This document shows positions 10,491 to 21,550 of a stretch of 64,000 nt of DNA, in pieces (within the stretch, counting starts at the first letter, position 1; each line of letters opens with the position of its first letter). The position numbers and the translations under genes were made by a program. The stretch is from positions 13,223,001 to 13,287,000 of the forward strand of contig NC_088356.1 in the NCBI RefSeq assembly GCF_036884655.1, written 5' to 3'. A model generated the notes under the pieces. It worked only from the letters and a program-made list of their open reading frames with translations. It had not been told where the DNA came from and searched no databases. This stretch comes from Musa acuminata AAA Group. Its lineage: Eukaryota > Streptophyta > Magnoliopsida > Zingiberales > Musaceae.

Positions 10491-10645
10491 AGCCATCATC
10501 CGTCTTGGCATCCTGCCCTACCGAGCCATCAAAGGCGGATCGTTTGCCAACTGTGTGACAAAGTCGGCCACTCTGCTAAAGTTTGCCGATCTTGTCCCCG
10601 CCTCCCTGCTCCGTCACACTGGCCTCAGGCAAATCTCTGCTAACA
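9294..10645 (+). pseudogene. Copia-type gag, interrupted by an inverted duplication
   Basis: A copia gag begins with ATG at 9294 and reads PFKLSKGGNYAS before an in-frame TAA at 9429, where related proteins have Trp. The same frame continues with QFSNLLFGYDLLGYIDGS and the UBN2-type block HKLWLRQDRLILQAIQ, up to about 9759. There the inverted copy of its own 5' end begins. After the palindrome, gag resumes at about 10495 with the zinc knuckle CQLCDKVGHSAKVC (C-x2-C-x4-H-x4-C) and a Pro-rich tail. No pol follows. This is a dead fragment, different from the gag at 4702-6285. Confidence 0.75.
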
Positions 10646-11523
10646 ATATGATCATACATGTTCTAATGTATAGCTTGTTTTCTTTCGGTCTATGCTAAAC
10701 AAGAACTTCATCAAGACTCTTAAGTTGTCTATTATTTGGAAAACTTCAAGGTTTTGACCCATCCACGCTAGGTTATAACATCTATGAAGTTTCTTTACCT
10801 AGTTCTTGTTCAAGGACATATTAATGTTTAGCATAAACATGGATATATATCTATTTTTATAATGACAGCACAGAGAATACATTTCTAGGACACCTTAAAG
10901 GATGATGTTCTAATTGGAACAATATGTTAGTAAGGAGGCTGTAGAAATTGATGCATATATATGAACTGTAAATAGATGTTTATTTTTGGGGATTTCGACT
11001 CAGAAGTGCTTGTGTCATAAAGGCTTCTGCATAAAGGCTCGACCAGAAAGTTCCCAGCAGCCTGTTGCAGGCATATGTCCTTAGAAAATATCTCGAGTTC
11101 AATTTTAGCTCAAAATATGAAGACTTTCCTAATCGATGTCAGCTAGGAAGGGTTCTTCTGCATATATCATTACAAGATAACGTGAAGATGAAAATTATGC
11201 AAAACCATTCCAGCAGGCATGAACCAACAACCTTAGCAACTTCCCGTAGGAGACCAAGTACAAAAAGTGCACTTTGATTTGTGAAGCTTCTTTTTCTAGC
11301 TAACCAAAGTACAACGAATGAGCAAGTTTCAATTAAATTTTGTGTTGTTCAGAGTCTTCATGGGAGGGTAATTGCAGATCACAGAATCTCATTCTTCGGG
11401 GACGAAAGAACAATTTTTGCAAATATTAGCACCACACCATCAAGAAAAGTAAAAGCAATGATGTTAATAGGTGCTAGGACAGTAGCTAATAGGTGCAGTA
11501 GTCTAAGTAACGGACGGCCCGAG
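10646..11523. other. Unassigned spacer between copia fragments
   Basis: Nearly 0.9 kb in which I find no recognisable protein, RNA gene or repeat terminus. Short open frames at 11065-11277 and 11281-11547 (plus) show no family motif. It could be older decayed repeat or host spacer into which the outer copia element inserted. Confidence 0.4.
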
Positions 11524-12515
11524 CTATTAGTCATAGATGTCCTGTAAATCAATCTAGTAAGTGATGACATGTGTACCATGATACGTAGTCTTTTTGCTTA
11601 TTATTATTATGATATTTTCTCACTTTATATTACTTGTTTCATAAATATATTGTGATATCTATGGATTCGTGCAATGAGAGTCAGATTGTGATGAGATCAC
11701 GATAATGAGACTGATTCACCTTTAAACATAGACCCTAAATAATCCTGATCATAGGTTACTCGAGAGGGATATCGAGATAATCGGACAAACTTGTGTGCTA
11801 TATATTCGTCCATATGATGGAGGCAGATAGTCTCATAGCTGCTCGTGTGGGGTCACTAGGGCTACAATGCAGGTGCTCATTGGAGAATGAGTTCACTAAT
11901 TTATCCGCTCACAGAATGCTGGATGGTTGATGATACATCATTATCAGACAGCGATTCCGTCATCCCAGTGGTGTACTTGGTCCTTAGACTTGAGACACTA
12001 AAGATGTCTTGTATGAATACTCCACTCTTTGATAATGGACTTATAGGTTTGGAAGTTCAAGATTTAGTACAGCCGATCATCGGGAGTGGCAGTCAATCTT
12101 ACGATGGCTATTGAGTGTCGATAAAGGATCATACCGCTGACAAGGTGGCGACGGCCACAGCAAGCAGGGAGACGAGATGAGTTAGGGTTTTCTAGCCAAA
12201 AGATAATTTTGCCTCTCGGATTTTTAGAAATTTCAAGTTCTGTCCTTTGTCCAAATTATAAAAATACCCCTCATAAATCAAAAAATTCCCTACATGTCCC
12301 TGATTTTTAAAAAATATTAATTAATTAAAAGATTTAATTGATTATTATTTTTTATTATTATCTAGTAGTTCTACATGTTGATGATTTATACATGTGATAT
12401 ATGATATATGGACGGATGATCATGGACCATGTGATGTGTGTACTTGTGATTATTATTATTATTAGGGCCTGCGAGCCTCCATTTTATTTCTCATTTATTG
12501 TCGGGCCTGCGTGCC
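11524..12515 (+). repeat. 5' LTR of outer copia element, first part
   Basis: This matches the 3' LTR at 41541-42245 over several hundred bases, for example CACCTTTAAACA, ACTCGAGAGGG, TCCATATGATGGA and GGCTATTGAGTGTCGATAAAGGAT in the same order. The first base of the terminus is mutated, so the start is approximate. The LTR is cut at 12515 by gypsy element G1 and resumes at 32699, with GTGCC present on both sides. Divergence from the 3' LTR is high, so this is the oldest layer of the nest. Confidence 0.8.
12511..12515. other. Target site duplication GTGCC of G1, left copy
   Basis: GTGCC precedes the G1 terminus TGTAATATCC at 12516 and recurs at 32694-32698 immediately after the other terminus GGGGCGTGACA at 32693. 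A 5 bp duplication is the expected size. It shows that everything between belongs to one insertion into the copia LTR. Confidence 0.9.
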
Positions 12516-12843
12516 TGTAATATCCTCGCTTTTGAAAATTATTAATAAAGATTTATTTATAAATCAGAGGACCTATATGTAAATATGGAAGTTTCAAGGA
12601 CTAAACTGTTAAGTTGTAAAAAGAAGAAAATAAAGAAAACCGAAAATTCGGTTTTATCCCACCGCCTCCCACTCTCTCTCTGTTTCTTCGAGAAACAGAG
12701 AGAAGCGGTGGGGCGTGGGGAGAAGAAGAAGAGAAGTAGAGGGAGAAGAGAAGAAGAGGGAAAAGAAGAGAGGAAGAAGAGAAGAAAAGAAGAAGTAGAA
12801 GAGAGGGAAGATGGAGAGGAGAAAGAGAGGCAGCTGCAGCAGC
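12516..12843 (+). repeat. Start of G1 5' LTR (plus orientation), cut by the inversion
   Basis: The first 328 bases of the 4.07 kb G1 LTR, from TGTAATATCCTCGC to GCTGCAGCAGC. The identical sequence lies in reverse at 15830-16157, where it forms the start of the other G1 LTR. The 5 bases GCAGC at 12839-12843 match the bases flanking the far end of G2 (21546-21550 read on the minus strand), so originally G2 was inserted here. Confidence 0.9.
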
Positions 12844-12858
12844 TGTAATATCCCATTA

Positions 12859-12900
12859 GTCCCACATCGGAAGTGGGGAATGTGTATGATTAGCTTATAA
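12859..12900 (+). promoter_or_regulatory. snRNA-type USE plus TATA motif in TRIM LTR
   Basis: GTCCCACATCG at 12859-12869 matches the plant snRNA upstream sequence element consensus RTCCCACATCG. TATAA follows at 12896-12900, about 34 bp centre to centre, the spacing known for Pol II-type plant snRNA genes. The same pair is in the right LTR at 13221-13231 and 13258-13262. The match is seen in the sequence; promoter activity is inferred. Confidence 0.5.
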
Positions 12901-13010
12901 GGGCCTGATGAGTGTACTACGTTACCTCCCGCTTAAGCATTTTGGTCCGCCGTTGAGGACCAAAATGGAGTTATTGGCCAGTTAGCTCATCAGACCCGGG
13001 TCGTGACATT

Positions 13011-13027
13011 TGGTATCAGAGCCGACC
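13011..13027 (+). other. Primer binding site of TRIM
   Basis: TGGTATCAGAGCCGACC lies three bases after the left LTR and is complementary to the 3' end of plant initiator tRNA-Met at its first 12 to 13 bases. Confidence 0.85.
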
Positions 13028-13370
13028 TAGCATTAGGGCAGGGTGAGAGGGCTGCAGTAGGAAAGGGCTACCCGTGGATGGAGTCAGAGAACTCATCACG
13101 GCGTGGAGCCACCACTGAGTTAAACCTCACATGCACTATGCTAGGGTTCGATCTGGGATATGTCAGGCCTTGACGAGGACGTCAAGCTAATTGGGTTGGG
13201 GATAGTGTAATATCTCATTAGTCCCACATCGGAAGTGGGGAATGTGTATGATTAGCTTATAAGGGCCTGATGAGTGTACTACGTTACCTCCCGCTTAAGC
13301 ATTTTGGTCCGCCGTTGAGGACCAAAATGGAGTTATTGGCCAGTTAGCTCATCAGACCCGGGTCGTGACA

Positions 13371-16157
13371 ACCAGACAGAAGTCTCCCACGTCTGGGAGC
13401 TCCATCCACCCACGTCTAGGTGAAGTCAGAGGGGGCCGGCAGAGCATCGCAGGCTCTATGCATAACTCCCTTTACCATTTCTGGCAAAGGTTCACATTAT
13501 CCCACAACACCAGAATACAAGAGGGCAGATTAAACAATAAGTAGCATAATACGGAAGCACACGCGGAACAACAATACGTACATGTGCCTTTACGAGACAA
13601 TACGATGCAAGCAACAATCTCTCACAAATGTATTCAGTTTTGGAATGAAATGAAGGCAAGAGTATACAGGGATTCAAAGCATTCATACTGAGCTCAATTC
13701 AAAATAGGAAGGTTAGATGAATTCAATATCCAAAGGAATGAAACTGGAATAGGCACATATCGAAAGCAAATGCGGAACAATAGGATATACATGTGCCTAT
13801 ATGAGTCAATACGATATAGCATAAACGTTACACAACAGTTTTCAAGAATGCAATAATTTTAAGGACAAGAGCATACAAGAATTCAAAGCAGTAATATAAA
13901 GCTCAATTGAATGAGAAAGCTAAAGGATATCAATTTCCAAAGGAATGAAACCAGAATATGAGAAATCGACCAAAGCTCGATTTCTGGCAGAATACAGAAG
14001 GCACATTGAACAAATGATTCAAACTATCAATCGTGCTCCAATTTACTCAGAAATAATCATTGGATTATACTTTCAGATAAGACAGGCTTCATATGAATTA
14101 AACTGTCCAACAGAGAGAGTTACAAATAATTTGGTAAGCAAGTGTCGTAGAACAAAATCTCTGTTGGTAGAATTCATAATGTCAGATTCAACAGATAACT
14201 AGGCAGGTGTTTGGATTCCAAATCTTTCAATCCATATATCAAAGAAAGGTCTACGAGTCTAGTTTCCAATGAAATCAGTTTTGAACAAATCAGAGTTTCC
14301 ACAAAGACTTATAGGCAGCTCGGTATCAAAAGGTCAGAATCTCAGAAGTTGCATAGATTCGAATCGTTACGTCTAAACAGGAGATATAACAAATGCAAGG
14401 CTAGAATAATTCAAAGTTCCACATATTCAAAGCAAATGTGGAGATAAAATTGGCAGTGAGAAAAGATCAGGAAACTTGCAATAAGACATATCAGAGCAAT
14501 TATAGGAGAAACGAACAGGGAACTTGCAATAGAAAGGATCGAAACAAGTGGGAAACTTGCCTTTCAAAGATTTCGATCCGAAGATCCAAAGAAGGTGCCA
14601 GCCCAAATCCTTCTACTTTTCCTCCGTGTCCTCTCTCTGTTTCATTTTGTGCTCCCGTTTTCTTCCTTTTCTTCGCAACTACACCACGTGTCGAACATCG
14701 AGGCACAGTCACCTGCTCTCTCTTACTCTCATTCCTTCTTTTTCTTTCCCAAACGCAGCTGCCATAGCCGCCGCCGCTGCCGCTGCCACAATCGCAGCCC
14801 CTTCCACCGCACTATCTTCCTTCCTCCCTTCTCTCGCAGACATAACTGCTGCATACGCAGTCGCTGCCGCTGCGGCCGCAATCCCGTCCGCAGCCCCTTT
14901 TTCCCCCTTTCCTTTCTTTTCTTTCCCAGCTGCAACTGCCGCAGTCGCAGTCGCAACCATGGCCGCAGCCACCACAGCCGCAGCCTTTTATTTCTCCCCC
15001 GCTCTATTTCCTCTCCTTCTCTTCCAGCTGCAGCTGCCACTGCCACAGCTGCCTCTCCTTCTCCTCTTCCTCTCTTCTTCCCTTTTACTTTCTCTTCTTC
15101 TTCCTTTCCTTCTCTTCTTTCCCAGCTGCACTGCTGCAGTCGCAGCCTCAGCCACGACCACAGCCTCTTCTTCCTCCCCTGCTCATCTTCCTCTCCTTCT
15201 CTTCCAACTGCAGCTGCCATCGCCGCAGCCGCAGCCCCTTCTTTCCCTTCTCTTCTTCCTCTCCTTCCCTTCTCTTCCTTCCTCTTACTCTTTCCCTGCC
15301 ATAGCTGCAGCTGCCACAGCCGCAGCCGCAGCTACTTCTTTCCCTTCTCCTCTTCCTTCTCCTTCCTTTCTTCTTCTTCTCTTCTTCTCCTTCCTCCCCT
15401 TCTTCTTCCCGGCGTCACACACACCCTCTCCTCTGTTTCCTCTGCAGGGAACAGAGGTATCACAACCTCTTCTCCTGCTTCCCCTTCTTCTTCTCTTCCT
15501 CTTCTTCTTCTTATGCTCTTCTCCTACCCGACACCCCACACGTCTCCTCTGTTTCCACCTGCAGGAAACAGAGGTGCTGCAGCCCTAGCTGCTGCCACCT
15601 CTCGCTCCTCTCCGTCTTCCCTCTCTTTTCCCTCTTCTTCTCCTTCTCTTCTTCTCCTCTTCCCTTTTTCCTCCCCAACGCCACACACCTCCTCGCTGCA
15701 GCCTTGCCGCAGCTATCCTCCTCTCTTCTTCTTCTTCTTCTTCTTCTTCTTCTTCCCTTTTCATCCTCAACGCCCCACACATCCTCTCCTCTGTTTCAAC
15801 CTGCGGAAAACAGAGGTGCTGCAGCCCTAGCTGCTGCAGCTGCCTCTCTTTCTCCTCTCCATCTTCCCTCTCTTCTACTTCTTCTTTTCTTCTCTTCTTC
15901 CTCTCTTCTTTTCCCTCTTCTTCTCTTCTCCCTCTACTTCTCTTCTTCTTCTCCCCACGCCCCACCGCTTCTCTCTGTTTCTCGAAGAAACAGAGAGAGA
16001 GTGGGAGGCGGTGGGATAAAACCGAATTTTCGGTTTTCTTTATTTTCTTCTTTTTACAACTTAACAGTTTAGTCCTTGAAACTTCCATATTTACATATAG
16101 GTCCTCTGATTTATAAATAAATCTTTATTAATAATTTTCAAAAGCGAGGATATTACA
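13371..16157 (-). repeat. G1 3' LTR, main part (inverted block)
   Basis: A 2787 bp stretch repeated at 19076-21550 (and 12516-12843 at its end). In its present position it reads on the minus strand from TGTAATATCC at 16157 to the TRIM insertion point at 13371. The remainder of the same LTR is at 31411-32693. Joining the parts gives 4065 bp, against 4076 bp for the other G1 LTR. By eye the pair differs by about six substitutions and two short CTT-type indels, roughly 99.8 percent identity. A pyrimidine-rich block fills 14600-15960. Confidence 0.88.
14600..15960. repeat. Pyrimidine-rich low-complexity block of G1 LTR
   Basis: About 1.35 kb dominated by CTT/TCC runs mixed with GCAGCTGCC and CCGCAGCC motifs. 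Four internal copies of a motif like CTCTGTTTC..CTGC..GAAACAGAGG, each a small inverted repeat, occur at about 15430, 15550, 15790 and 15975. The matching block in the other LTR is 20305-21550. Long open frames on both strands here (for example 14548-15588 plus) encode Ala/Ser/Leu/Phe homopolymers and are composition artefacts. Confidence 0.75.
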
Positions 16158-17797
16158 CTCTCCCCTCCTTAAAAGAAAATTTAGTCCTCTAAATTGATCA
16201 TAGCTCAATCGATGAAAAGATGAGGATTGTGATATCTTTATTTCCTCCTCCTGCTCTTAAATAGTTTCGTCAATACAATACAATTACATAATTATCCACG
16301 AGTGATCGAAATATTCTCCTCCTTGATCCTCAATAGACGGTAACCCGACCTTCAATCAATTTCTAAAAATACTTGCGCACCCTGTAATTAATCAAATAAG
16401 TCGTTACTTCAGAAAATACTCGTTTTTGATGATCACCTGATTCAACTATCCATAATCAATAAAAAGCCTCAATGTTCCATCCATCTTTTTAACTAATACC
16501 ATAGCACCCCATGATAAAATATTAAGCCAAATAAAATCCTCATTTAATAATCCTTGCAGTTGCTTTTCCAATTCCACTTACTCAAATGATATCTTTCTGT
16601 AGAGAGGCTTAGATATTGGGATTGTCCCAAGGACCAAATCAAAAGTAAGATCACATTTTGAAGGTAATTCAAGTAAGTCATCCTGGGATACATTAGGCAA
16701 GGAGATAAATAATGTCCCATACTCTCAAAATAAAAGATCGGCTGATCAAATATGCAAAAGTGATCATTTGTTATATACCAATCCATACTGATATGATAGG
16801 AAGATAGCCAATCCATACCAAGTATAATATCAAAACTCCAAATCTCTAGGAGAACTAAATCAGCAAAAGTTCAAGTTCTCCAACAAAAATCAAACAAGAG
16901 GACCAGATTCAAGTTCGTTATCAAAGAATTCCCAATGATCATATTTACATATAGCACATAATATAGTGGTCTTGGTTGAATACCCAAGTGATAGGCAGAA
17001 TATTCCGAATCAAATCATAGATGAGACCCATGGTCAAACAAATATTTGCATTCTTTCATAAACATGCATAATACCTTTGACCACTAATTCAGAAGTTTCA
17101 GAATCATATTCAGTGATAGCATACACTCTGACATGGGCTGATGATTTATGAGGCAGTGACTCTTTCTTCTTATTCAAGGGGCAGTCTTTTATTTTATGAT
17201 CCAACTTTCTACAAACAAAATAGACTCTAATCACCCGAAACACAAATTTATTTCATAATTTAACTTATAATTCACACATGATTGAGTCTTTTGTGATGAC
17301 TTCCCATTTCAAATCCAAAGGTCTTGACCCTCTTGTTATTACTTTCTGATTCATTTCCAATCATATTTTTATTGCTAAACTTATCCTTATCATTCTTGCC
17401 ACATATCTCCAAAAATTCTTTTCATTATTGCCAATAATAATCAGCCTCTACTTCCAATATAAGGTAGCAAAAGAAATCTTTTGATCATTAGAACAATTTT
17501 GTATATCAAATATCTTCTCCGTTTGCATCATTCATTTTTTCTACCACCAATGAAATTAGGTCCACCAAGCTTCCGCTGTGCCACTCTGATTCAATATTCC
17601 CAATTACCCCTTTCATCCCACTTAATTAATCAAAACCAGATGAAATAGGTGAACTAAATGTCACCGTCATCCTAGATTCCTAAAAGACATCAAGGAAAAT
17701 CTTCCCGATCACTATAGTGTACTAGACCTCGAAATATTTTGCACGTCAACATATCAAATATTTCAGTAATCCTCAAACCATGCTCTGATACCACCTC
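16158..17797 (-). pseudogene. Decayed and deleted internal region of G1
   Basis: Only 1640 bases separate the two G1 LTRs. On the minus strand it holds a primer site TGGTATCAGAGCATG (17779-17793), a gag start resembling that of G2 but with an early stop (about 17673), a damaged CCHC region reading CRKLDHKIKDCPLNKKK (17034-17243), a protease-end segment MDWLSSYHISMDWY (about 16816) and the beginning of reverse transcriptase (16200-16560). Integrase, RNase H and most of reverse transcriptase are deleted. The polypurine tract AAGGAGGGGAGAG abuts the LTR at 16158. No protein could be made, so G1 can move only with help. Confidence 0.82.
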
Positions 17798-20700
17798 TGT
17801 CACGCCCCTCAAAATATTATCCATGATATTAAAATTTTTCATCATCACAAACCAATCCAGGATCCAAACTAACGTTTGAGGACACTGAAAAACATTCAAT
17901 CAAATTCACATCCATAAAACCTGTGCATTTTAAAATCATATATCACATCACTCGATAATTCACATTTATGGCAACCCAAGCCAACTTGACAAACATGAAC
18001 AACATTTATAAATCCACAAGCTAAATAAATTATACAATCAGAACTCCAACTATTCACCACAAGTTCATATCGTCATAAATTAGACTTAACATTCCGAAAT
18101 TCCAAATAAGAGAGATCTTCTAACACTTTTACACAGTATATCCATTTCGATTCATCGACAACATTTCATTACATACAAAACATACTTATACAACAATATC
18201 ATAATAACCACCCAGACTTGCCCATAATTCTGAATAGCTATCCACTGCCTCAGCCCAAATCAACATCTCGAAGAGTGACAAGCTGACCTGAAAGATTTAT
18301 ATAACAACGGAGTGAGCCAAAAACGGCTCAGCAAGTGACAAAGCATATTCAGAACAAAAGGAACGGTTTCAAACGAGTAAGGTATCATAATGCAAGGCAG
18401 AATACAAGAATTCTCAAGGATACCATCTCAATAGATACCAAATCATACGTATCATGTCATTCAAAACATATTTGATCCATAACGAATGGAGCATAGAGTA
18501 ATTGGAACATATCAATGGCAGATAGGACATTTCAGAACATATCAGTTCATAGCAAATGGAGCACAGAGTAATTGGAGCATATCAGTAACAAAGGAAACAT
18601 ATCGGAGCTTATCAATGGCAGATAGGACATTTCAGAACATATCAGTTCATAGCAAATGGAGCACAGAGTAATTGGAGCATATCAGTAACAAAGGAAACAT
18701 ATCGGAGCTTATCAATGGCAGATAGGACATTTCAGAACATATCAGTTCATAGCAAATGGAGCACAGAGTAATTGGAGCATATCAGTAACAAAGGAAACAT
18801 ATCGGAGCTTATCAATGGCAGATAAAATGTTCCGGAGCATATCAACGACATATGGAACATTTCGAAGCATATTATCAGTGAATGAAGCATTTCAGAGCAT
18901 ATCAAACTCATATGTCGTACAGAAGCTCAAACGTCGTCCTTGACGTTGCAATCATATCATACTTATCCAGAGCAGGAACAGAAATAACTCACCAAAACTC
19001 TGGATGTCATATCAAACATATAGAGGGTGTAGTGGGATCACAGACAGAATGTGATTCATCCATTTCTGAATGACCACCAGACAGAAGTCTCCCACGTCTG
19101 GGAGCTCCATCCACCCACGTCTAGGTGAAGTCAGAGGGGGCCGGCAGAGCATCGCAGGCTCTATGCATAACTCCCTTTACCATTTCTGGCAAAGGTTCAC
19201 ATTATCCCACAACACCAGAATACAAGAGGGCAGATTAAACAATAAGTAGCATAATACGGAAGCACACGCGGAACAACAATACGTACATGTGCCTTTACGA
19301 GACAATACGATGCAAGCAACAATCTCTCACAAATGTATTCAGTTTTGGAATGAAATGAAGGCAAGAGTATACAGGGATTCAAAGCATTCATACTGAGCTC
19401 AATTCAAAATAGGAAGGTTAGATGAATTCAATATCCAAAGGAATGAAACTGGAATAGGCACATATCGAAAGCAAATGCGGAACAATAGGATATACATGTG
19501 CCTATATGAGTCAATACGATATAGCATAAACGTTACACAACAGTTTTCAAGAATGCAATAATTTTAAGGACAAGAGCATACAAGAATTCAAAGCAGTAAT
19601 ATAAAGCTCAATTGAATGAGAAAGCTAAAGGATATCAATTTCCAAAGGAATGAAACCAGAATATGAGAAATCGACCAAAGCTCGATTTCTGGCAGAATAC
19701 AGAAGGCACATTGAACAAATGATTCAAACTATCAATCGTGCTCCAATTTACTCAGAAATAATCATTGGATTATACTTTCAGATAAGACAGGCTTCATATG
19801 AATTAAACTGTCCAACAGAGAGAGTTACAAATAATTTGGTAAGCAAGTGTCGTAGAACAAAATCTCTGTTGGTAGAATTCATAATGTCAGATTCAACAGA
19901 TAACTGGGCAGGTGTTTGGATTCCAAATCTTTCAATCCATATATCAAAGAAAGGTCTACGAGTCTAGTTTCCAATGAAATCAGTTTTGAACAAATCAGAG
20001 TTTCCACAAAGACTTATAGGCAGCTCGGTATCAAAAGGTCAGAATCTCAGAAGTTGCACAGATTCGAACCGTTACGTCTAAACAGGAGATATAACAAATG
20101 CAAGGCTAGAATAATTCAAAGTTCCACATATTCAAAGCAAATGTGGAGATAAAATTGGCAGTGAGAAAAGATCAGGAAACTTGCAATAAGACATATCAGA
20201 GCAATTATAGGAGAAACGAACAGGGAACTTGCAATAGAAAGGATCGAAACAAGTGGGAAACTTGCCTTTCAAAGATTTCGATCCGAAGATCCAAAGAAGG
20301 TGCCAGCCCAAATCCTTCTACTTTTCCTCCGTGTCCTCTCTCTGTTTCATTTTGTGCTCCCGTTTTCTTCCTTTTCTTCGCAACTACACCACGTGTCGAA
20401 CATCGAGGCACAGTCACCTGCTCTCTCTTACTCTCATTCCTTCTTTTTCTTTCCCAAACGCAGCTGCCATAGCCGCCGCCGCTGCCGCTGCCACAATCGC
20501 AGCCCCTTCCACCGCACTATCTTCCTTCCTCCCTTCTCTCGCAGACATAACTGCTGCATACGCAGTCGCTGCCGCTGCGGCCGCAATCCCGTCTGCAGCC
20601 CCTTTTTCCCCCTTTCCTTTCTTTTCTTTCCCAGCTGCAACTGCCGCAGTCGCAGTCGCAACCATGGCCGCAGCCACCACAGCCGCAGCCTTTTATTTCT

Positions 20701-21550
20701 CCCCCGCTCTATTTCCTCTCCTTCTCTTCCAGCTGCAGCTGCCACTGCCACAGCTGCCTCTCCTTCTCCTCTTCCTCTCTTCTTCCCTTTTACTTTCTCT
20801 TCTTCTTCCTTTCCTTCTCTTCTTTCCCAGCTGCACTGCTGCAGTCGCAGCCTCAGCCACGACCACAGCCTCTTCTTCCTCCCCTGCTCATCTTCCTCTC
20901 CTTCTTCTCTTCCAACTGCAGCTGCCATCGCCGCAGCCGCAGCCCCTTCTTTCCCTTCTCTTCTTCCTCTCCTTCCCTTCTCTTCCTTCCTCTTACTCTT
21001 TCCCTGCCATAGCTGCAGCTGCCACAGCCGCAGCCGCAGCTACTTCTTTCCCTTCTCCTCTTCCTTCTCCTTCCTTTCTTCTTCTTCTCTTCTTCTCTTC
21101 TTCTCCTTCCTCCCCTTCTTCTTCCCGGCGTCACACACACCCTCTCCTCTGTTTCCTCTGCAGGGAACAGAGGTATCACAACCTCTTCTCCTGCTTCCCC
21201 TTCTTCTTCTCTTCCTCTTCTTCTTCTTATGCTCTTCTCCTACCCGACACCCCACACGTCTCCTCTGTTTCCACCTGCAGGAAACAGAGGTGCTGCAGCC
21301 CTAGCTGCTGCCACCTCTCGCTCCTCTCCGTCTTCCCTCTCTTTTCCCTCTTCTTCTCCTTCTCTTCTTCTCCTCTTCCCTTTTTCCTCCCCAACGCCAC
21401 ACACCTCCTCGTTGCAGCCTTGCCGCAGCTATCCTCCTCTCTTCTTCTTCTTCTTCTTCTTCTTCTTCTTCCCTTTTCATCCTCAACGCCCCACACATCC
21501 TCTCCTCTGTTTCAACCTGCGGAAAACAGAGGTGCTGCAGCCCTAGCTGC
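17798..21550 (-). repeat. G1 5' LTR, main part (inverted block)
   Basis: The larger part of the first G1 LTR: on the plus strand it begins TGTCACGCCCC at 17798 and stops at 21550 where G2 begins. Its missing first 328 bases are at 12516-12843. The 1283 bases 17798-19080 are an inverted copy of 31411-32693 with no difference that I could see. A 100 bp unit is repeated three times at about 18521-18820. Confidence 0.88.
18521..18820. repeat. 100 bp tandem repeat, three units, in G1 LTR
   Basis: GATAGGACATTTCAG starts at 18521, 18621 and 18721, an exact 100 bp period. Within each unit the shorter motif AACATATCAG/GAGCATATCA recurs every 20-30 bases. The inverted copy sits at about 31680-31980 with the same unit number. 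Confidence 0.85.

Larger units (their letters stand above)
12844..13370 (+). mobile_element. TRIM (terminal-repeat retrotransposon in miniature), 527 bp
   Basis: Two 165 bp direct repeats (12844-13008 and 13206-13370) run TGTAATATC...GGTCGTGACA and differ at one base (C/T at the tenth position). Directly inside the left one is TTTGGTATCAGAGCC, the initiator tRNA-Met primer site, and GGTTGGGGATAG before the right one can serve as polypurine tract. The 197 bp interior has no coding capacity. The right flank is ACCAG (13371-13375); its partner CTGGT is not on the left but at 31411, on the other side of the inversion. The element depends entirely on proteins supplied by others. Confidence 0.92.

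Noticed and set aside
13011..13027. tRNA-like sequence TGGTATCAGAGC, seen also near 6321, 17779, 28737 and 38708
   Set aside because: These are primer binding sites complementary to tRNA-Met, not tRNA genes; there is no cloverleaf around them.
14548..15830. Long overlapping open frames (up to 411 codons) on the plus strand and others on the minus strand, again at 20253-21602
   Set aside because: They lie in the pyrimidine-rich LTR block and translate to Ser/Leu/Phe/Ala or Lys/Arg/Glu runs in every frame; composition alone keeps them open, and no domain is visible.
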